Notes under the pieces: model-generated
The model's database searches: none
The model's input: the letters and a program-made list of their open reading frames with translations, nothing else
Told to the model about the DNA's origin: nothing
Source of the DNA: DTJG01 sp964532995
GTDB lineage: Bacteria > Ratteibacteria > UBA8468 > B48-G9 > DTJG01
Assembly: GCA_964532995.1 (NCBI GenBank)
Contig: CAZHJN010000039.1
Span: 1-16,585 of the forward strand
DNA: 16,585 nucleotides
Direction: 5' to 3'
Shown here: one piece after another, positions 5,890-13,660 of the stretch
Numbering within the stretch: position 1 is the stretch's first letter
Layout: each line of letters begins with the position of its first letter
Program-made: the position numbers and the translations under genes

Positions 5890-8171
5890 GTTTTATTTTC
5901 CTGATATCTTGAATAGATTTCAAATGCAAGTTCTTTGTTTTTTACAAATACATCAACAATCTGCGGGTCAAAGTCTTTGCCTGAAAGTTCCATTATCTTA
6001 TTTATGGAAACATCAAAAGACTCTGCCTGTTTGTACACTCTGTTTGAACTCAAAGCATCAAAAACATCCGCAAGAGAAACAATACGACCGTAAAGAGGAA
6101 TTGCATTTCCCTTCAATCCATACGGATAACCTGTACCATCAAATTTCTCGTGATGATAAAGAGCGATCAGATAAGCTGCCTGAAGAATAAAAGAATCAGA
6201 ACCCTCAAGCATTTTTGCGCCCACAATGGTATGCGTTCTGATTATTTCCTTTTCCTCTTCGGTCAATCCTGAGGGTTTCAGAAGAACACTGTCAGGAATG
6301 GCGATTTTGCCTATGTCGTGAAGCGGAACAGCAGATTTTATCAAATCAACCTCCACCTCTGGAAGTTTTATCTCTGAAGATATCAGGGCACTGTATTCGC
6401 TCACCCGTGTGATATGCATACCTGTTTCACGGTCGCGATATTCAATGGCAGCAGCAAGCCTCATTATTGTTTCAAGCTGGGACTTTTTCAGCGCATCGTT
6501 CAGCTGCGTATTGAAAAGTGCAACAACAATCTGAAGGCAGAAAGAAGCAATCCATTGATAGTCGTTTCTTGTAAAAAATCTCACAGAAGAAACAGGACCT
6601 GTTTTTTTATTTATGAACAATCCATAGATGTTCATAAATGGTTCTTCAAGAATACGCAATATCAGCAAATTTGAAACCGAAAATTTTTTTAGATCCCCCG
6701 GAATCCCCCTGTTATATATCTTCACTTTTTCCGTCTGATCAATGTTTTTCAAAACCAGAGAAATAAGTTCGGTGCTTATGTTTGAATCTTCTTTGCTGAC
6801 AAGGACTGTAATCTTCCCACTGCTCTTATCCATACTGAAAACTATCCCATCAGAAATTCCAAGGAGTGAATTTATGGTCTTAAGCGTAATCTGAGGGGTC
6901 TTTGTAAAAAATGTGCTGTGGAATGCCGGCAGATAAACACGTTTCTGTAAACCGGGCATTTCATGCGGTCTCACAACTGCTGCAATTTCTCTCTGAGTGG
7001 ACTCCAGAACAGAAAGCAGTTCCTGCCCTTTTGATATTTCTTTTCTCGCCTCGTGAAAACCAATGACCAGTGAACCGATATATGAGAAAGTCGATGCAAA
7101 AAACAGGGGAACTGGATCAAAGAAAATGTTATGATGCTTGAAAAAATAAAAAGGAACATAGAACAGCACCATAATGGAAAAAATAAAAAAACGGGTACTT
7201 CTCCAGAGGGACAATGAGAGCATAAAAATGTACACAAACATGGCTAATACCATAATTTTTATCACATTCTCACGGCTGATTTTCCAGATATAATCACCAC
7301 TTAAAACAGTGTATAGTGCCTGCATCTGTACTATTGCACCAAACTGAACACCAAAAGGTGTTGGTATAAGATCAGCATTTTTTGAACCTATTATTGTATG
7401 TCCGATAACAACTATTTTGTTCCTGAATACCTCAGGTTTAACGTTTCCTGTAATCACTTTTTCCATTGGATAAATCATACCTGTCATTGACTCTGGTTTA
7501 AAAAACCTTATCAGGAAACATCCATCATCATCAACTGGTATCACACCATAGGTTTTTCTAAAGCCGTTGAATCTTTTGACTTTAATATCGGATTTTTTCT
7601 GCAATATACTCACCGTCTTAATTGATATATGAGGATAAGACTGGTTGCGGTAAAAAATAAAAGCAGGACACTTGCGTACAATTGTGTCAGAGTCAGGAAA
7701 AACATTTATGTGCCCTGTGTGTTTGATTTTTGATTGGAAATACGGGTGATTTTCATTAAGAACATCCACCCTGTAACCTGTCTCATTTATTTTTTCTTTC
7801 AATCTGTATGGGGTAAATACAGGTAGAATAACTTTTTCTGAATTTGTAATAAGGGCATCTTTCAAAATTTTATCAGTTTTCTCTGCCTGGACTGTTGGGA
7901 AAAAAATATCAGAGACAATTGCCTTTGATTCGGCGAGTAAATTTATGAGAGCAGCATAGTCGTTTCTATTGGGTTCATGTCCAATTTCCTGAACAAATCT
8001 ATCAGTGGCTGCGACAAGAACCACAGGAATACTTTTTTCGGGTTTCCAAAAACTTATTCTTAAAAGACTGTCATATGCAATATTGCTTAATCGGTCGAAT
8101 ACATGTAGAAAATAGAGGAAAATAACAGCAACAAAAACAACTGTAGTCGCTGCAAGCCTTTTCTTTGGCAT
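5886..8171 (-). CDS. CHASE2 sensor with HD-GYP cyclic-di-GMP phosphodiesterase domain
   Basis: Membrane receptor of 761 residues. After one N-terminal membrane segment (about 8-24) comes an extracytoplasmic CHASE2 domain (about 28-290), with the typical end RNKIVVIGHTIIGSKNADLIPTP split as NKIVVIGHT and NADLIPTPFG. Three membrane helices follow (about 303-375), then a linker with a GAF-like region (about 400-565), and an HD-GYP domain with His618-Asp619 (HDIGK), HH at about 673-674, GTGYP at about 679-683 and DVFDAL. These are the metal ligands and signature of enzymes that degrade cyclic di-GMP, so activity seems intact. The gene lies 17 bp after the prepilin-FecR gene and overlaps the MFS gene by 4 bp. 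CHASE2 proteins are often encoded beside FecR-domain proteins, as here. Confidence 0.92.
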   Translation of the reverse strand: MPKKRLAATTVVFVAVIFLYFLHVFDRLSNIAYDSLLRISFWKPEKSIPVVLVAATDRFVQEIGHEPNRNDYAALINLLAESKAIVSDIFFPTVQAEKTDKILKDALITNSEKVILPVFTPYRLKEKINETGYRVDVLNENHPYFQSKIKHTGHINVFPDSDTIVRKCPAFIFYRNQSYPHISIKTVSILQKKSDIKVKRFNGFRKTYGVIPVDDDGCFLIRFFKPESMTGMIYPMEKVITGNVKPEVFRNKIVVIGHTIIGSKNADLIPTPFGVQFGAIVQMQALYTVLSGDYIWKISRENVIKIMVLAMFVYIFMLSLSLWRSTRFFIFSIMVLFYVPFYFFKHHNIFFDPVPLFFASTFSYIGSLVIGFHEARKEISKGQELLSVLESTQREIAAVVRPHEMPGLQKRVYLPAFHSTFFTKTPQITLKTINSLLGISDGIVFSMDKSSGKITVLVSKEDSNISTELISLVLKNIDQTEKVKIYNRGIPGDLKKFSVSNLLILRILEEPFMNIYGLFINKKTGPVSSVRFFTRNDYQWIASFCLQIVVALFNTQLNDALKKSQLETIMRLAAAIEYRDRETGMHITRVSEYSALISSEIKLPEVEVDLIKSAVPLHDIGKIAIPDSVLLKPSGLTEEEKEIIRTHTIVGAKMLEGSDSFILQAAYLIALYHHEKFDGTGYPYGLKGNAIPLYGRIVSLADVFDALSSNRVYKQAESFDVSINKIMELSGKDFDPQIVDVFVKNKELAFEIYSRYQENKT

Positions 8172-8188
8172 AATTCAATTGAACCTGC

Positions 8189-9115
8189 TCAGAAACTTAT
8201 CCGCTTAATCCTTTTGAGCGGTTTTAATGGCACACTTTTTGTTTTATTCCTGAAATCTGCTGGATTGATCTTCTGACATTCAACCTGAATGGTGATATTT
8301 TTGCCCGTTTCAACAATTTGCTTTGAGTCGTCTGCTCTGTCTTCGCATTCTACCTTACCTTCATTTACACTGACAGTTGTGGTTGACTGGTTCTTTGAAC
8401 TATCATAGATATTGGAAACGCTGAATTTTGTACCACTTACGCCGGCGATAAGACTCGGCGTTATTATTTCAAACCTTGAATCACCCTGATGATCAACCTG
8501 GAGCGTTCCGCTTGATTCTTCAGGAATAAAGATAATGCTGTAATGTTTATCGTCCGGTGCAATGAAAGAACCACACAATCCAACCTTCAAATCAGGGTCA
8601 GCCGTAACAACTGTACCATCAGCAAACATGTATGTACCACCTGTATTTATTTCTCCTGGATTGATGGCTGCGCCATTTCTTGTAACAGTATTGTTCTGCA
8701 CAACATTCGAAGAATAGGAAAGGAAAGCTCCGACACCTTTTGTACCCCTGAAATGTCTTGGACAGTAAAGGTAAAGTTTTTGTGTGTCCTCGTCATTGAA
8801 TGAACGATTGACATAAAAATTTCCATAGCTGTTTATTACTGGAAGGTCACCGGCTGAAACCATATCTTCCGGACATCTGAAAGAATATTTATCCTTTATG
8901 TAATTCGGGAATAGCACATAAAGCTGGTTCGGACTTGCCTTCCAGTCTGCCTGATAATTTTCTATCGCCATTGAAATCTGTCTTAAATTATTCAGACAGA
9001 CCATGGATCTTGACAATGCCTTTGACCTGGATGCGATGCCAAAAACCATCGTTAAAAGAGACACAACTATAAATGAAATAATCACAATCTCAATAAGGCT
9101 GAATCCTTTTTTCAT
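8189..9115 (-). CDS. Prepilin-like protein fused to a FecR domain
   Basis: The 308-residue product starts with a type III signal: MKKG/FSLIE, with cleavage expected after Gly4, Phe5 becoming residue 1, Glu9 the conserved Glu5, then a hydrophobic helix (about 8-28). Residues about 38-85 (CLNNLRQISMAIENYQADW...FRCPED) are like the head of PulG-type pseudopilins. The C-terminal half (about 170-285) is FecR-like: TYMFADGTV, FEIITPSLIAGVSGTKFSVS, TTTVSVNEGKVE and a late VETGKNITIQ strand. The tail is basic (KPLKRIKRISF). FecR domains normally pass an envelope signal to a regulator; joined to a pilin anchor this one would be held in the inner membrane or a pseudopilus. Its ATG overlaps the stop of the HAMP gene (ATGA), and the CHASE2 receptor gene follows. 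Confidence 0.85.
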   Translation of the reverse strand: MKKGFSLIEIVIISFIVVSLLTMVFGIASRSKALSRSMVCLNNLRQISMAIENYQADWKASPNQLYVLFPNYIKDKYSFRCPEDMVSAGDLPVINSYGNFYVNRSFNDEDTQKLYLYCPRHFRGTKGVGAFLSYSSNVVQNNTVTRNGAAINPGEINTGGTYMFADGTVVTADPDLKVGLCGSFIAPDDKHYSIIFIPEESSGTLQVDHQGDSRFEIITPSLIAGVSGTKFSVSNIYDSSKNQSTTTVSVNEGKVECEDRADDSKQIVETGKNITIQVECQKINPADFRNKTKSVPLKPLKRIKRISF

Positions 9116-9627
9116 GATAAACCTCCCTGTTCTGTTTTTTGTTTTTCTTTTACCTTTTCCTCAAAGCATTCTTCAAGTTCCTTCAATGCCATATTCAGAC
9201 TTATATCCTGAACCTGAGTTCTGTTCCATATTTCAAGAACTCTCCTGCTTGATGAAATTAAATTCAGATGCGCTGTGCCAAAACTTTTTATCTCTTCCAT
9301 CAAATTACTCAGACTATCTCCTTTTCTCAAAGTGAAAGAGGGGGATTTTCCCTCCTGCAGGTTCTTTAAAACCTGTGTAATACGATAGACAGGCCCTGCT
9401 ATACGATGCGAAACAAGAATCATTCCAAGACCTGCAAGAATCGCAAGAAACACAGTAACAAGAGTAATACGAATCGCAAATGTTTTAAAAGTGGTTTCAA
9501 AAATCTGTGTTAGATTTTTTTCGTTTGCGGAAACAAGATAATTTACAAGAAGAGACCAGACACTGTTGAAGGTTATAAGACTTACAAGTATACTGGTTAA
9601 CACCATAAAAATCAAGAGATAAACCAC
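9112..9627 (-). CDS. HAMP-domain membrane protein (probably 5'-truncated by an in-frame TAG)
   Basis: As an uninterrupted frame from GTG 9627 it gives 171 residues: membrane segment 1 (about 3-24), a short outside loop (about 25-50), membrane segment 2 (about 52-74), then a HAMP linker beginning SHRIAGPVYRI, an amphipathic coiled-coil-like stretch and a charged tail (EECFEEKVKEKQKTEQ). No kinase, cyclase or methyl-accepting domain follows, so it would relay or dock rather than catalyse. GTG 9627 lacks a ribosome binding site. In the same frame upstream, ATG 9675 has an ideal site (AGGAG, 5 nt away) and a consensus promoter, and would add MGRRRILVDREI, a TAG, then LKA. So the original gene probably began at 9675. 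It is first in the operon with the prepilin-FecR gene (ATGA overlap). Confidence 0.75.
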   Translation of the reverse strand: MVYLLIFMVLTSILVSLITFNSVWSLLVNYLVSANEKNLTQIFETTFKTFAIRITLVTVFLAILAGLGMILVSHRIAGPVYRITQVLKNLQEGKSPSFTLRKGDSLSNLMEEIKSFGTAHLNLISSSRRVLEIWNRTQVQDISLNMALKELEECFEEKVKEKQKTEQGGLS

Positions 9628-9675
9628 AGCCTTCAGCTATATTTCTCTATCCACCAGGATTCTTCTTCTGCCCAT
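9628..9675 (-). other. Upstream part of HAMP gene with in-frame amber codon
   Basis: Reading on the minus strand from ATG (9675-9673) gives MGRRRILVDREI, TAG (9639-9637), LKA, and then the open frame of the HAMP protein. AGGAG sits 5 nt before this ATG. The residue lost at the TAG would be glutamine if the codon arose from CAG; relatives as I recall them have a similar RKFQL-like stretch here. Either a nonsense mutation, a sequence error or decoding of TAG as an amino acid explains it. Confidence 0.6.
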
Positions 9676-9710
9676 GGTCTCCTGTAAGGTTTCTATCTCC
9701 TTCTGAGTTC

Positions 9711-9738
9711 ATTATACCCGGGATTTTGTTTTTGTCAA
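9711..9738 (-). promoter_or_regulatory. Consensus sigma-70 promoter of the HAMP/pilin-FecR/CHASE2 operon
   Basis: On the minus strand, TTGACA (9738-9733) and TATAAT (9716-9711) are both perfect and 16 bp apart. The -35 box overlaps the TGA stop of the thioredoxin gene. Transcription should begin near 9704, leaving a leader of about 29 nt with two purine-rich ribosome-binding-like runs (AAGGAG and AGGAG), the second ideally placed for ATG 9675. Confidence 0.85.
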
Positions 9739-10055
9739 CTGTCTGTTAGGTACATTTTCATCTTATCAGTAAGACCGTTCTTTCCAACAGCCCCCACAAT
9801 TTTCTGATCGGGTTTGCCATCTTTAAAAACAATAAATGTTGGAATTGAAAATATCTGAAATCTAGCGGCGATTTCAGGGTTTTCATCAACATTCAGTTTT
9901 GCAACCAGTATTTTCCCTTCAAGTTCTGAGGCAAGTTCCTCCACCACAGGAGCCATCATCCTGCATGGTCCACACCAATCGGCGTAAAAATCAACAAGCA
10001 CAATGGAGTTTTCACCTATCACAGCATCAAAATTTTCCTTATTCAATATCTTCAT
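9735..10055 (-). CDS. trxA: Thioredoxin
   Basis: Small cytoplasmic disulfide reductase of 106 residues, normal for the family. It has the active site WCGPC (about 28-32) in FYADWCGPC, the cis-proline stretch SIPTF (about 71-75) and the usual alternating beta/alpha order. The start at ATG 10055 has GGGGAGG 4 nt upstream. It follows the radical SAM gene on the same strand after a 72-bp gap, where no strong promoter is evident, so the two may be cotranscribed. It could serve as a general reductant, including for the ribonucleotide reductase, as class III subtypes differ in their electron donor (inference). Confidence 0.95.
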   Translation of the reverse strand: MKILNKENFDAVIGENSIVLVDFYADWCGPCRMMAPVVEELASELEGKILVAKLNVDENPEIAARFQIFSIPTFIVFKDGKPDQKIVGAVGKNGLTDKMKMYLTDS

Positions 10056-10127
10056 TATTCCTCCCCTGATTTTTGTTCGTTTTTCTTTAGATACTATTTT
10101 TCCTCAAAAATTTCAAAGAGATTTATA

Positions 10128-11123
10128 TCATGCAAAAAAACACAGTGGGTCTTCTGCAAAAATATCTCCTGAAACACAATATGCAAGCGCCCTGCAGCCA
10201 TAACAACCTTTTATTTTACAGCTGCCGCAGATACCCTTCAACATTTCCCTTTTCATGTTGATACAGGGATTTTTTTCCCAGATTTTTTCAAATGGTTCAT
10301 CCACCGCATTTCCTGTATTAAAAACAAATCTTCTGCAGGGAAACACAGACCCATCATGCATTATGGCGCAGCCATCTCTTCCCACAACGCACTGTGCGCC
10401 GAAAATTTCCCAGTCATTTTTCTTTCGTAAAATTTTGAATCCCCTGTATTCGGCGACAAGATTCAAATCTTCGGGCAAACTGCACAATTTTAGAAGTTTT
10501 TTCACAGAATCTTTCCATGTCTGGTGGGAAAGAGAAAAATGTTTCAACTGTTTCCCTGTGCCTATCGGGAAAAATCTTTCAACGATAAAACCATCCAGTT
10601 TATACTTATTAACCACATCAAAAAGCATGGGAATCTGGTCTGCATTGATCTGGAGTAAAGTGAACATCAGAAGTTTCTCTCCATGAAACCCTGAAAGCAT
10701 TTCAAGAATTGAAAAAAATTTTCTACTTGATATACCTCTGATATACTCAAAAGTATCTTGTTTCAGCCCTTCACATGAAACTTTAATTGTTTTGAGCTTT
10801 GGAAATCCAGAAAGATGCTTATGTATCTCAGGTTTCAATAGAGTACCGTTTGTAATTATGCCATAATTTCTAACGATTTTGCAATTTTCAAGCATTTCAA
10901 GAATCTTCCAGAAATCCGGATGCAAAAATGGCTCTCCTCCCGTAATATCAGCGATTAAGAAAAACTTCTTTTTCTTAAGAAAAAATACAAGATTGTTGAA
11001 GAGTTTCTGTATTTCAGGGAAAGCAAGATCAGTGGATGCATCAAAAGTTTCCTGATAACAGTGTTTGCATCTGAGATTACAGAAACCCGTGATATGCCAT
11101 TGTATATGGAATGTTTTCATCAT
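10128..11123 (-). CDS. Radical SAM/SPASM domain protein
   Basis: The 331-residue protein has the radical SAM cluster motif CNLRCKHC (Cys15, Cys19, Cys22), the GGEP motif (about 67-70) in DITGGEPFLHPDFW, and a cysteine-rich C-terminus with SPASM-like spacing: AQC, GRDGC, VFPC, NPC, then CGSCKIKGCYGC, AYC and DPLC. Such proteins reductively cleave S-adenosylmethionine and use extra iron-sulfur clusters to modify peptides, proteins or cofactors (PqqE, anSME and haem-synthesis relatives). No precursor peptide gene is visible next to it, so the substrate is unknown. It is not NrdG-like: it is too long and has the SPASM region. The start is ATG 11123 or the adjacent ATG 11120. A -10-like box directly upstream suggests a leaderless transcript. 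Confidence 0.87.
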   Translation of the reverse strand: MMKTFHIQWHITGFCNLRCKHCYQETFDASTDLAFPEIQKLFNNLVFFLKKKKFFLIADITGGEPFLHPDFWKILEMLENCKIVRNYGIITNGTLLKPEIHKHLSGFPKLKTIKVSCEGLKQDTFEYIRGISSRKFFSILEMLSGFHGEKLLMFTLLQINADQIPMLFDVVNKYKLDGFIVERFFPIGTGKQLKHFSLSHQTWKDSVKKLLKLCSLPEDLNLVAEYRGFKILRKKNDWEIFGAQCVVGRDGCAIMHDGSVFPCRRFVFNTGNAVDEPFEKIWEKNPCINMKREMLKGICGSCKIKGCYGCRALAYCVSGDIFAEDPLCFFA

Positions 11124-11128
11124 AAGAG

Positions 11129-11137
11129 TTTATACCA
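11129..11137 (-). promoter_or_regulatory. Possible extended -10 promoter of the radical SAM gene
   Basis: On the minus strand TGGTATAAA (-10 hexamer at 11134-11129 with upstream TG) lies only 5-8 nt before the start codon. No good -35 box is seen 17-18 bp upstream. Transcription would begin at or next to the ATG, so the message would be leaderless, which fits the lack of a Shine-Dalgarno sequence. Confidence 0.35.
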
Positions 11138-11167
11138 CAATCGATCTTTTTTCCAGTACAGGCAGAT

Positions 11168-11196
11168 TTTACTTTCTGAATTGTCTTTGTTAAAAT
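11168..11196 (+). promoter_or_regulatory. Promoter of the kinase/sialidase operon
   Basis: TTTACT (11168-11173, four of six bases match TTGACA), a 17-bp spacer and TAAAAT (11191-11196) with TG at the extended -10 position. The start of transcription would be near 11203, and GGAAGGAG (11215-11222) then serves the ATG at 11229. It lies in the 105-bp gap shared with the divergent radical SAM gene. No clear operator palindrome was seen. Confidence 0.5.
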
Positions 11197-11228
11197 ACCA
11201 GTCAGAAAAATACCGGAAGGAGTTGAAG

Positions 11229-12908
11229 ATGAGAAAATATGCTGTTGGACTTGATTTTGGAACAAATTCAATGAGGTTGTTGCTTGTTAACCTGGTGACG
11301 GGTAGAGAGGTTATTGAAATCGTTGAAAATTATCCATCAGGAAAAGATGGGGTTATCATTGATTCAAAAAATCCTCATCTTGCCCGACAGAATCCGGCAG
11401 ACTATATTTTCTGTCTTGCACAAGCAGGCAAAAAACTTGCAAGGAAAATGAAAATAAAGGGAATAAAAGGTTGTGATGTTATAGGAATTGGCATTGATAC
11501 AACAGGTAGTACACCAATTCCTGTGGATGAAAATCTGGTTCCTCTTGCTTTTAAAAAGGAATTCAGAAACAACAAAAACGCAATGGCATGGCTCTGGAAA
11601 GACCATACAGCTTCTGATGAAGCTGAAGAAATAACAGGTCTTGCCAGAAAGATAAGACCGGAGTATTTATCAAAAATTGGTGGTGTTTATTCATCAGAAT
11701 GGTTCTTTTCAAAAATTCTTCATCTCGCAAGAACAGATAGCAGGGTTTTTGAAGCAAGCGCAAGTTTTGTTGAATTATGCGATTTCATACCTGCTGTTCT
11801 GACAGGATGCACAAATCCTTTGGAAATAAAAAGGAGTATCTGTGCAGCCGGTCATAAAGCCATGTACAATGAAAAATGGAAAGGTCTTCCAGATGAAGAG
11901 TTTCTTGTTAACCTTGATCCGAAATTTAAAAACCTCAGGAGCAAACTTTATGAAAAAGCATATCCGGCCGGCACAAAAGCTGGTACACTTAGCAGACACT
12001 GGGCAAAAAAACTCGGACTTGTTGAAGGAACCCCTGTAAGTGTTGGTGCTTTTGATGCACATATGGGTGCTGTGGGAGCCGGGATTAAGGAAAATGTTCT
12101 TGTCAAGATAATGGGAACTTCGACCTGCGATATCATGATTTTTCCAGAGGGTAAAAACCTGCCTGATATTCCTGGTCTCTGTGGGATTGTACCTGATTCT
12201 GTGGTTCCAGGATACATCGGACTGGAAGCAGGTCAATCAGCTGTTGGAGATATATTCTACTGGTTTCTAAAAACATTTTTGCCTGAAAAGAGAAAGGATG
12301 TTTTCAGTTATTACACACGGCTTGCCAGAAATATCAAACCCGGCTCTTCAGGTCTTGTCGCTCTTGACTGGCATAATGGAAATAGAACTGTTCTTGTGGA
12401 TCAGAAGTTGACAGGATTGATAGCCGGATTGACTTTGAATACAAAACCAGAGGAAGTTTACAGGGCACTTATAGAAGCAACCGGTTTTGGAGCAAGGGTA
12501 ATAATTGAAAGATTGAATGAGTATGGAGTGCAGGTTGATACAATTATTGCCTGTGGAGGACTGCCTGAAAAAAATTCTCTTCTTATGCAGATATATGCTG
12601 ACATTACAGGAAAAGAATTTAAGATTGCCATGTCAAAGCAAACATGTGCTCTTGGAGCAGCCATATTTGGCGCTATTGCAGCAGGAAAAGAAAAATCAGG
12701 ATTTGCAAGCGTTCAAAAAGTCCAGGAAAAAATCTGTCGTTTTAAGCCACAAACCTATAAACCCGTGCAGGCAACTCATCTGATTTATGATAAGATTTAT
12801 CGGAATTATAAAAAGCTGCATGATATGTTCGGAGTACCGGATTATACTGGAAACCTGTACGGCGTTATGAAAGATATGCTTCAAATTCAGATGAATGTCA
12901 TAAAGTGA
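11229..12908 (+). CDS. araB: Ribulokinase-like FGGY carbohydrate kinase
   Basis: Cytoplasmic ATP-dependent sugar kinase of 559 residues, close to the usual length of AraB. The N-terminal ATPase-fold strand GLDFGTNSMRLLLV, IGIGIDTTGSTPIPV, and the stretches MGTSTCDIMIF, GLCGIVPDSVVPGYIGLEAG and QSAVGDIFYW are the AraB-type signature; later ATGFGARVIIE and ACGGLPEKN belong to the second FGGY domain. The family reaction is phosphorylation of L-ribulose (and related ketopentoses) at O5. The start is ATG 11229 because GGAAGGAG lies 6 nt upstream; a longer in-frame extension to 11061 would run back through the divergent gene. No araA or araD is nearby, so the true substrate may differ. It is the first gene of an operon with an unknown protein and a sialidase-like protein. 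Confidence 0.88.
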   Translation: MRKYAVGLDFGTNSMRLLLVNLVTGREVIEIVENYPSGKDGVIIDSKNPHLARQNPADYIFCLAQAGKKLARKMKIKGIKGCDVIGIGIDTTGSTPIPVDENLVPLAFKKEFRNNKNAMAWLWKDHTASDEAEEITGLARKIRPEYLSKIGGVYSSEWFFSKILHLARTDSRVFEASASFVELCDFIPAVLTGCTNPLEIKRSICAAGHKAMYNEKWKGLPDEEFLVNLDPKFKNLRSKLYEKAYPAGTKAGTLSRHWAKKLGLVEGTPVSVGAFDAHMGAVGAGIKENVLVKIMGTSTCDIMIFPEGKNLPDIPGLCGIVPDSVVPGYIGLEAGQSAVGDIFYWFLKTFLPEKRKDVFSYYTRLARNIKPGSSGLVALDWHNGNRTVLVDQKLTGLIAGLTLNTKPEEVYRALIEATGFGARVIIERLNEYGVQVDTIIACGGLPEKNSLLMQIYADITGKEFKIAMSKQTCALGAAIFGAIAAGKEKSGFASVQKVQEKICRFKPQTYKPVQATHLIYDKIYRNYKKLHDMFGVPDYTGNLYGVMKDMLQIQMNVIK

Positions 12909-12920
12909 AGTGAGTGAAAA

Positions 12921-13649
12921 ATGGATTCTTTCATTGATTATGGACGCTCATTTATTCAAACCAGAGGTCCCGAAAATGCTGTAAGGTTTGTCATTGAATC
13001 AAGATTGGAAATTATCGATTCTGAAACCGGGGAAAAAACGATTTTTTACCAGGCTGCTTCCTGCAAAAGTGAGCATACTTTTGCGAAGAAACACCTTTTC
13101 CATAAACAGAATTATAATTTCCTGCCTGTGTTTGCAGGAGAAAATATAATAATCTTTCGCTCCCATGTTCCATGGAATGAAAATTATGTTACTGTTGCTG
13201 ACGAAAAAAGCGATACCCGTAACATATGGGGAAAACCAGAATTCCTTTTAAGAATCGCAAACAATGTAAAAAGACTTGAAAAAACAGAAGAAATAATTGA
13301 AGCAACACATAAAGGACTTCCGATTACCGGCAGGACAGAAATCGTTTACGATAATGGAATAAATGCAATCATTGAGTATCCGGTGAAAACCATGAACACA
13401 AATGTAGACAAAAAGATGTATCAGGTTGATACAGGACCTTTGCTATTTCCGCACCCTGGCAGAAAAATGAGCAGGCTGAAAGACTTCGTAAGCATTGCTT
13501 ATATCGCATTTAATACTGACTATTTCGCTGATTTTATCATTGAAAAACGTACGGCTCTGGCCGATGGTATCTGTGTTCCGCATTTTTCTGGTATTATAGA
13601 GAATGTACCCTGCAAAAATTTTCTGTATGCTATGAATTCTGAAAGATAA
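12921..13649 (+). CDS. Uncharacterised soluble protein in kinase/sialidase operon
   Basis: I do not recognise this 242-residue protein. It has no signal peptide, membrane segment or known catalytic motif. Visible stretches are a hydrophobic-alternating N-terminal half (AVRFVIESRLEIIDSETGE), FLPVFAGENIIIFRSHVPW in the middle, and TGPLLFPHPGRKMSRLKDF then CVPHFSGIIENVPC near the end; the proline/histidine-rich TGPLLFPHPG looks functional. The pattern suggests a mainly beta-structured enzyme or binding protein. It begins 12 nt after the kinase stop and ends 11 nt before the sialidase-like gene, so all three are likely cotranscribed and serve one sugar pathway (inference). ATG 12921 is preceded only by a weak GTGAG site. 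Confidence 0.75.
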   Translation: MDSFIDYGRSFIQTRGPENAVRFVIESRLEIIDSETGEKTIFYQAASCKSEHTFAKKHLFHKQNYNFLPVFAGENIIIFRSHVPWNENYVTVADEKSDTRNIWGKPEFLLRIANNVKRLEKTEEIIEATHKGLPITGRTEIVYDNGINAIIEYPVKTMNTNVDKKMYQVDTGPLLFPHPGRKMSRLKDFVSIAYIAFNTDYFADFIIEKRTALADGICVPHFSGIIENVPCKNFLYAMNSER

Positions 13650-13660
13650 AGAGGTTAAAT

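Noticed and set aside
10128..11123. NrdG activase for the split reductase
   Set aside because: The protein is twice the length of NrdG and has a SPASM-type cysteine region that NrdG lacks.
11061..11228. N-terminal extension of the ribulokinase
   Set aside because: It overlaps the divergent radical SAM gene and the promoter, and AraB proteins begin at the KYAVGLDFGT strand that follows ATG 11229.
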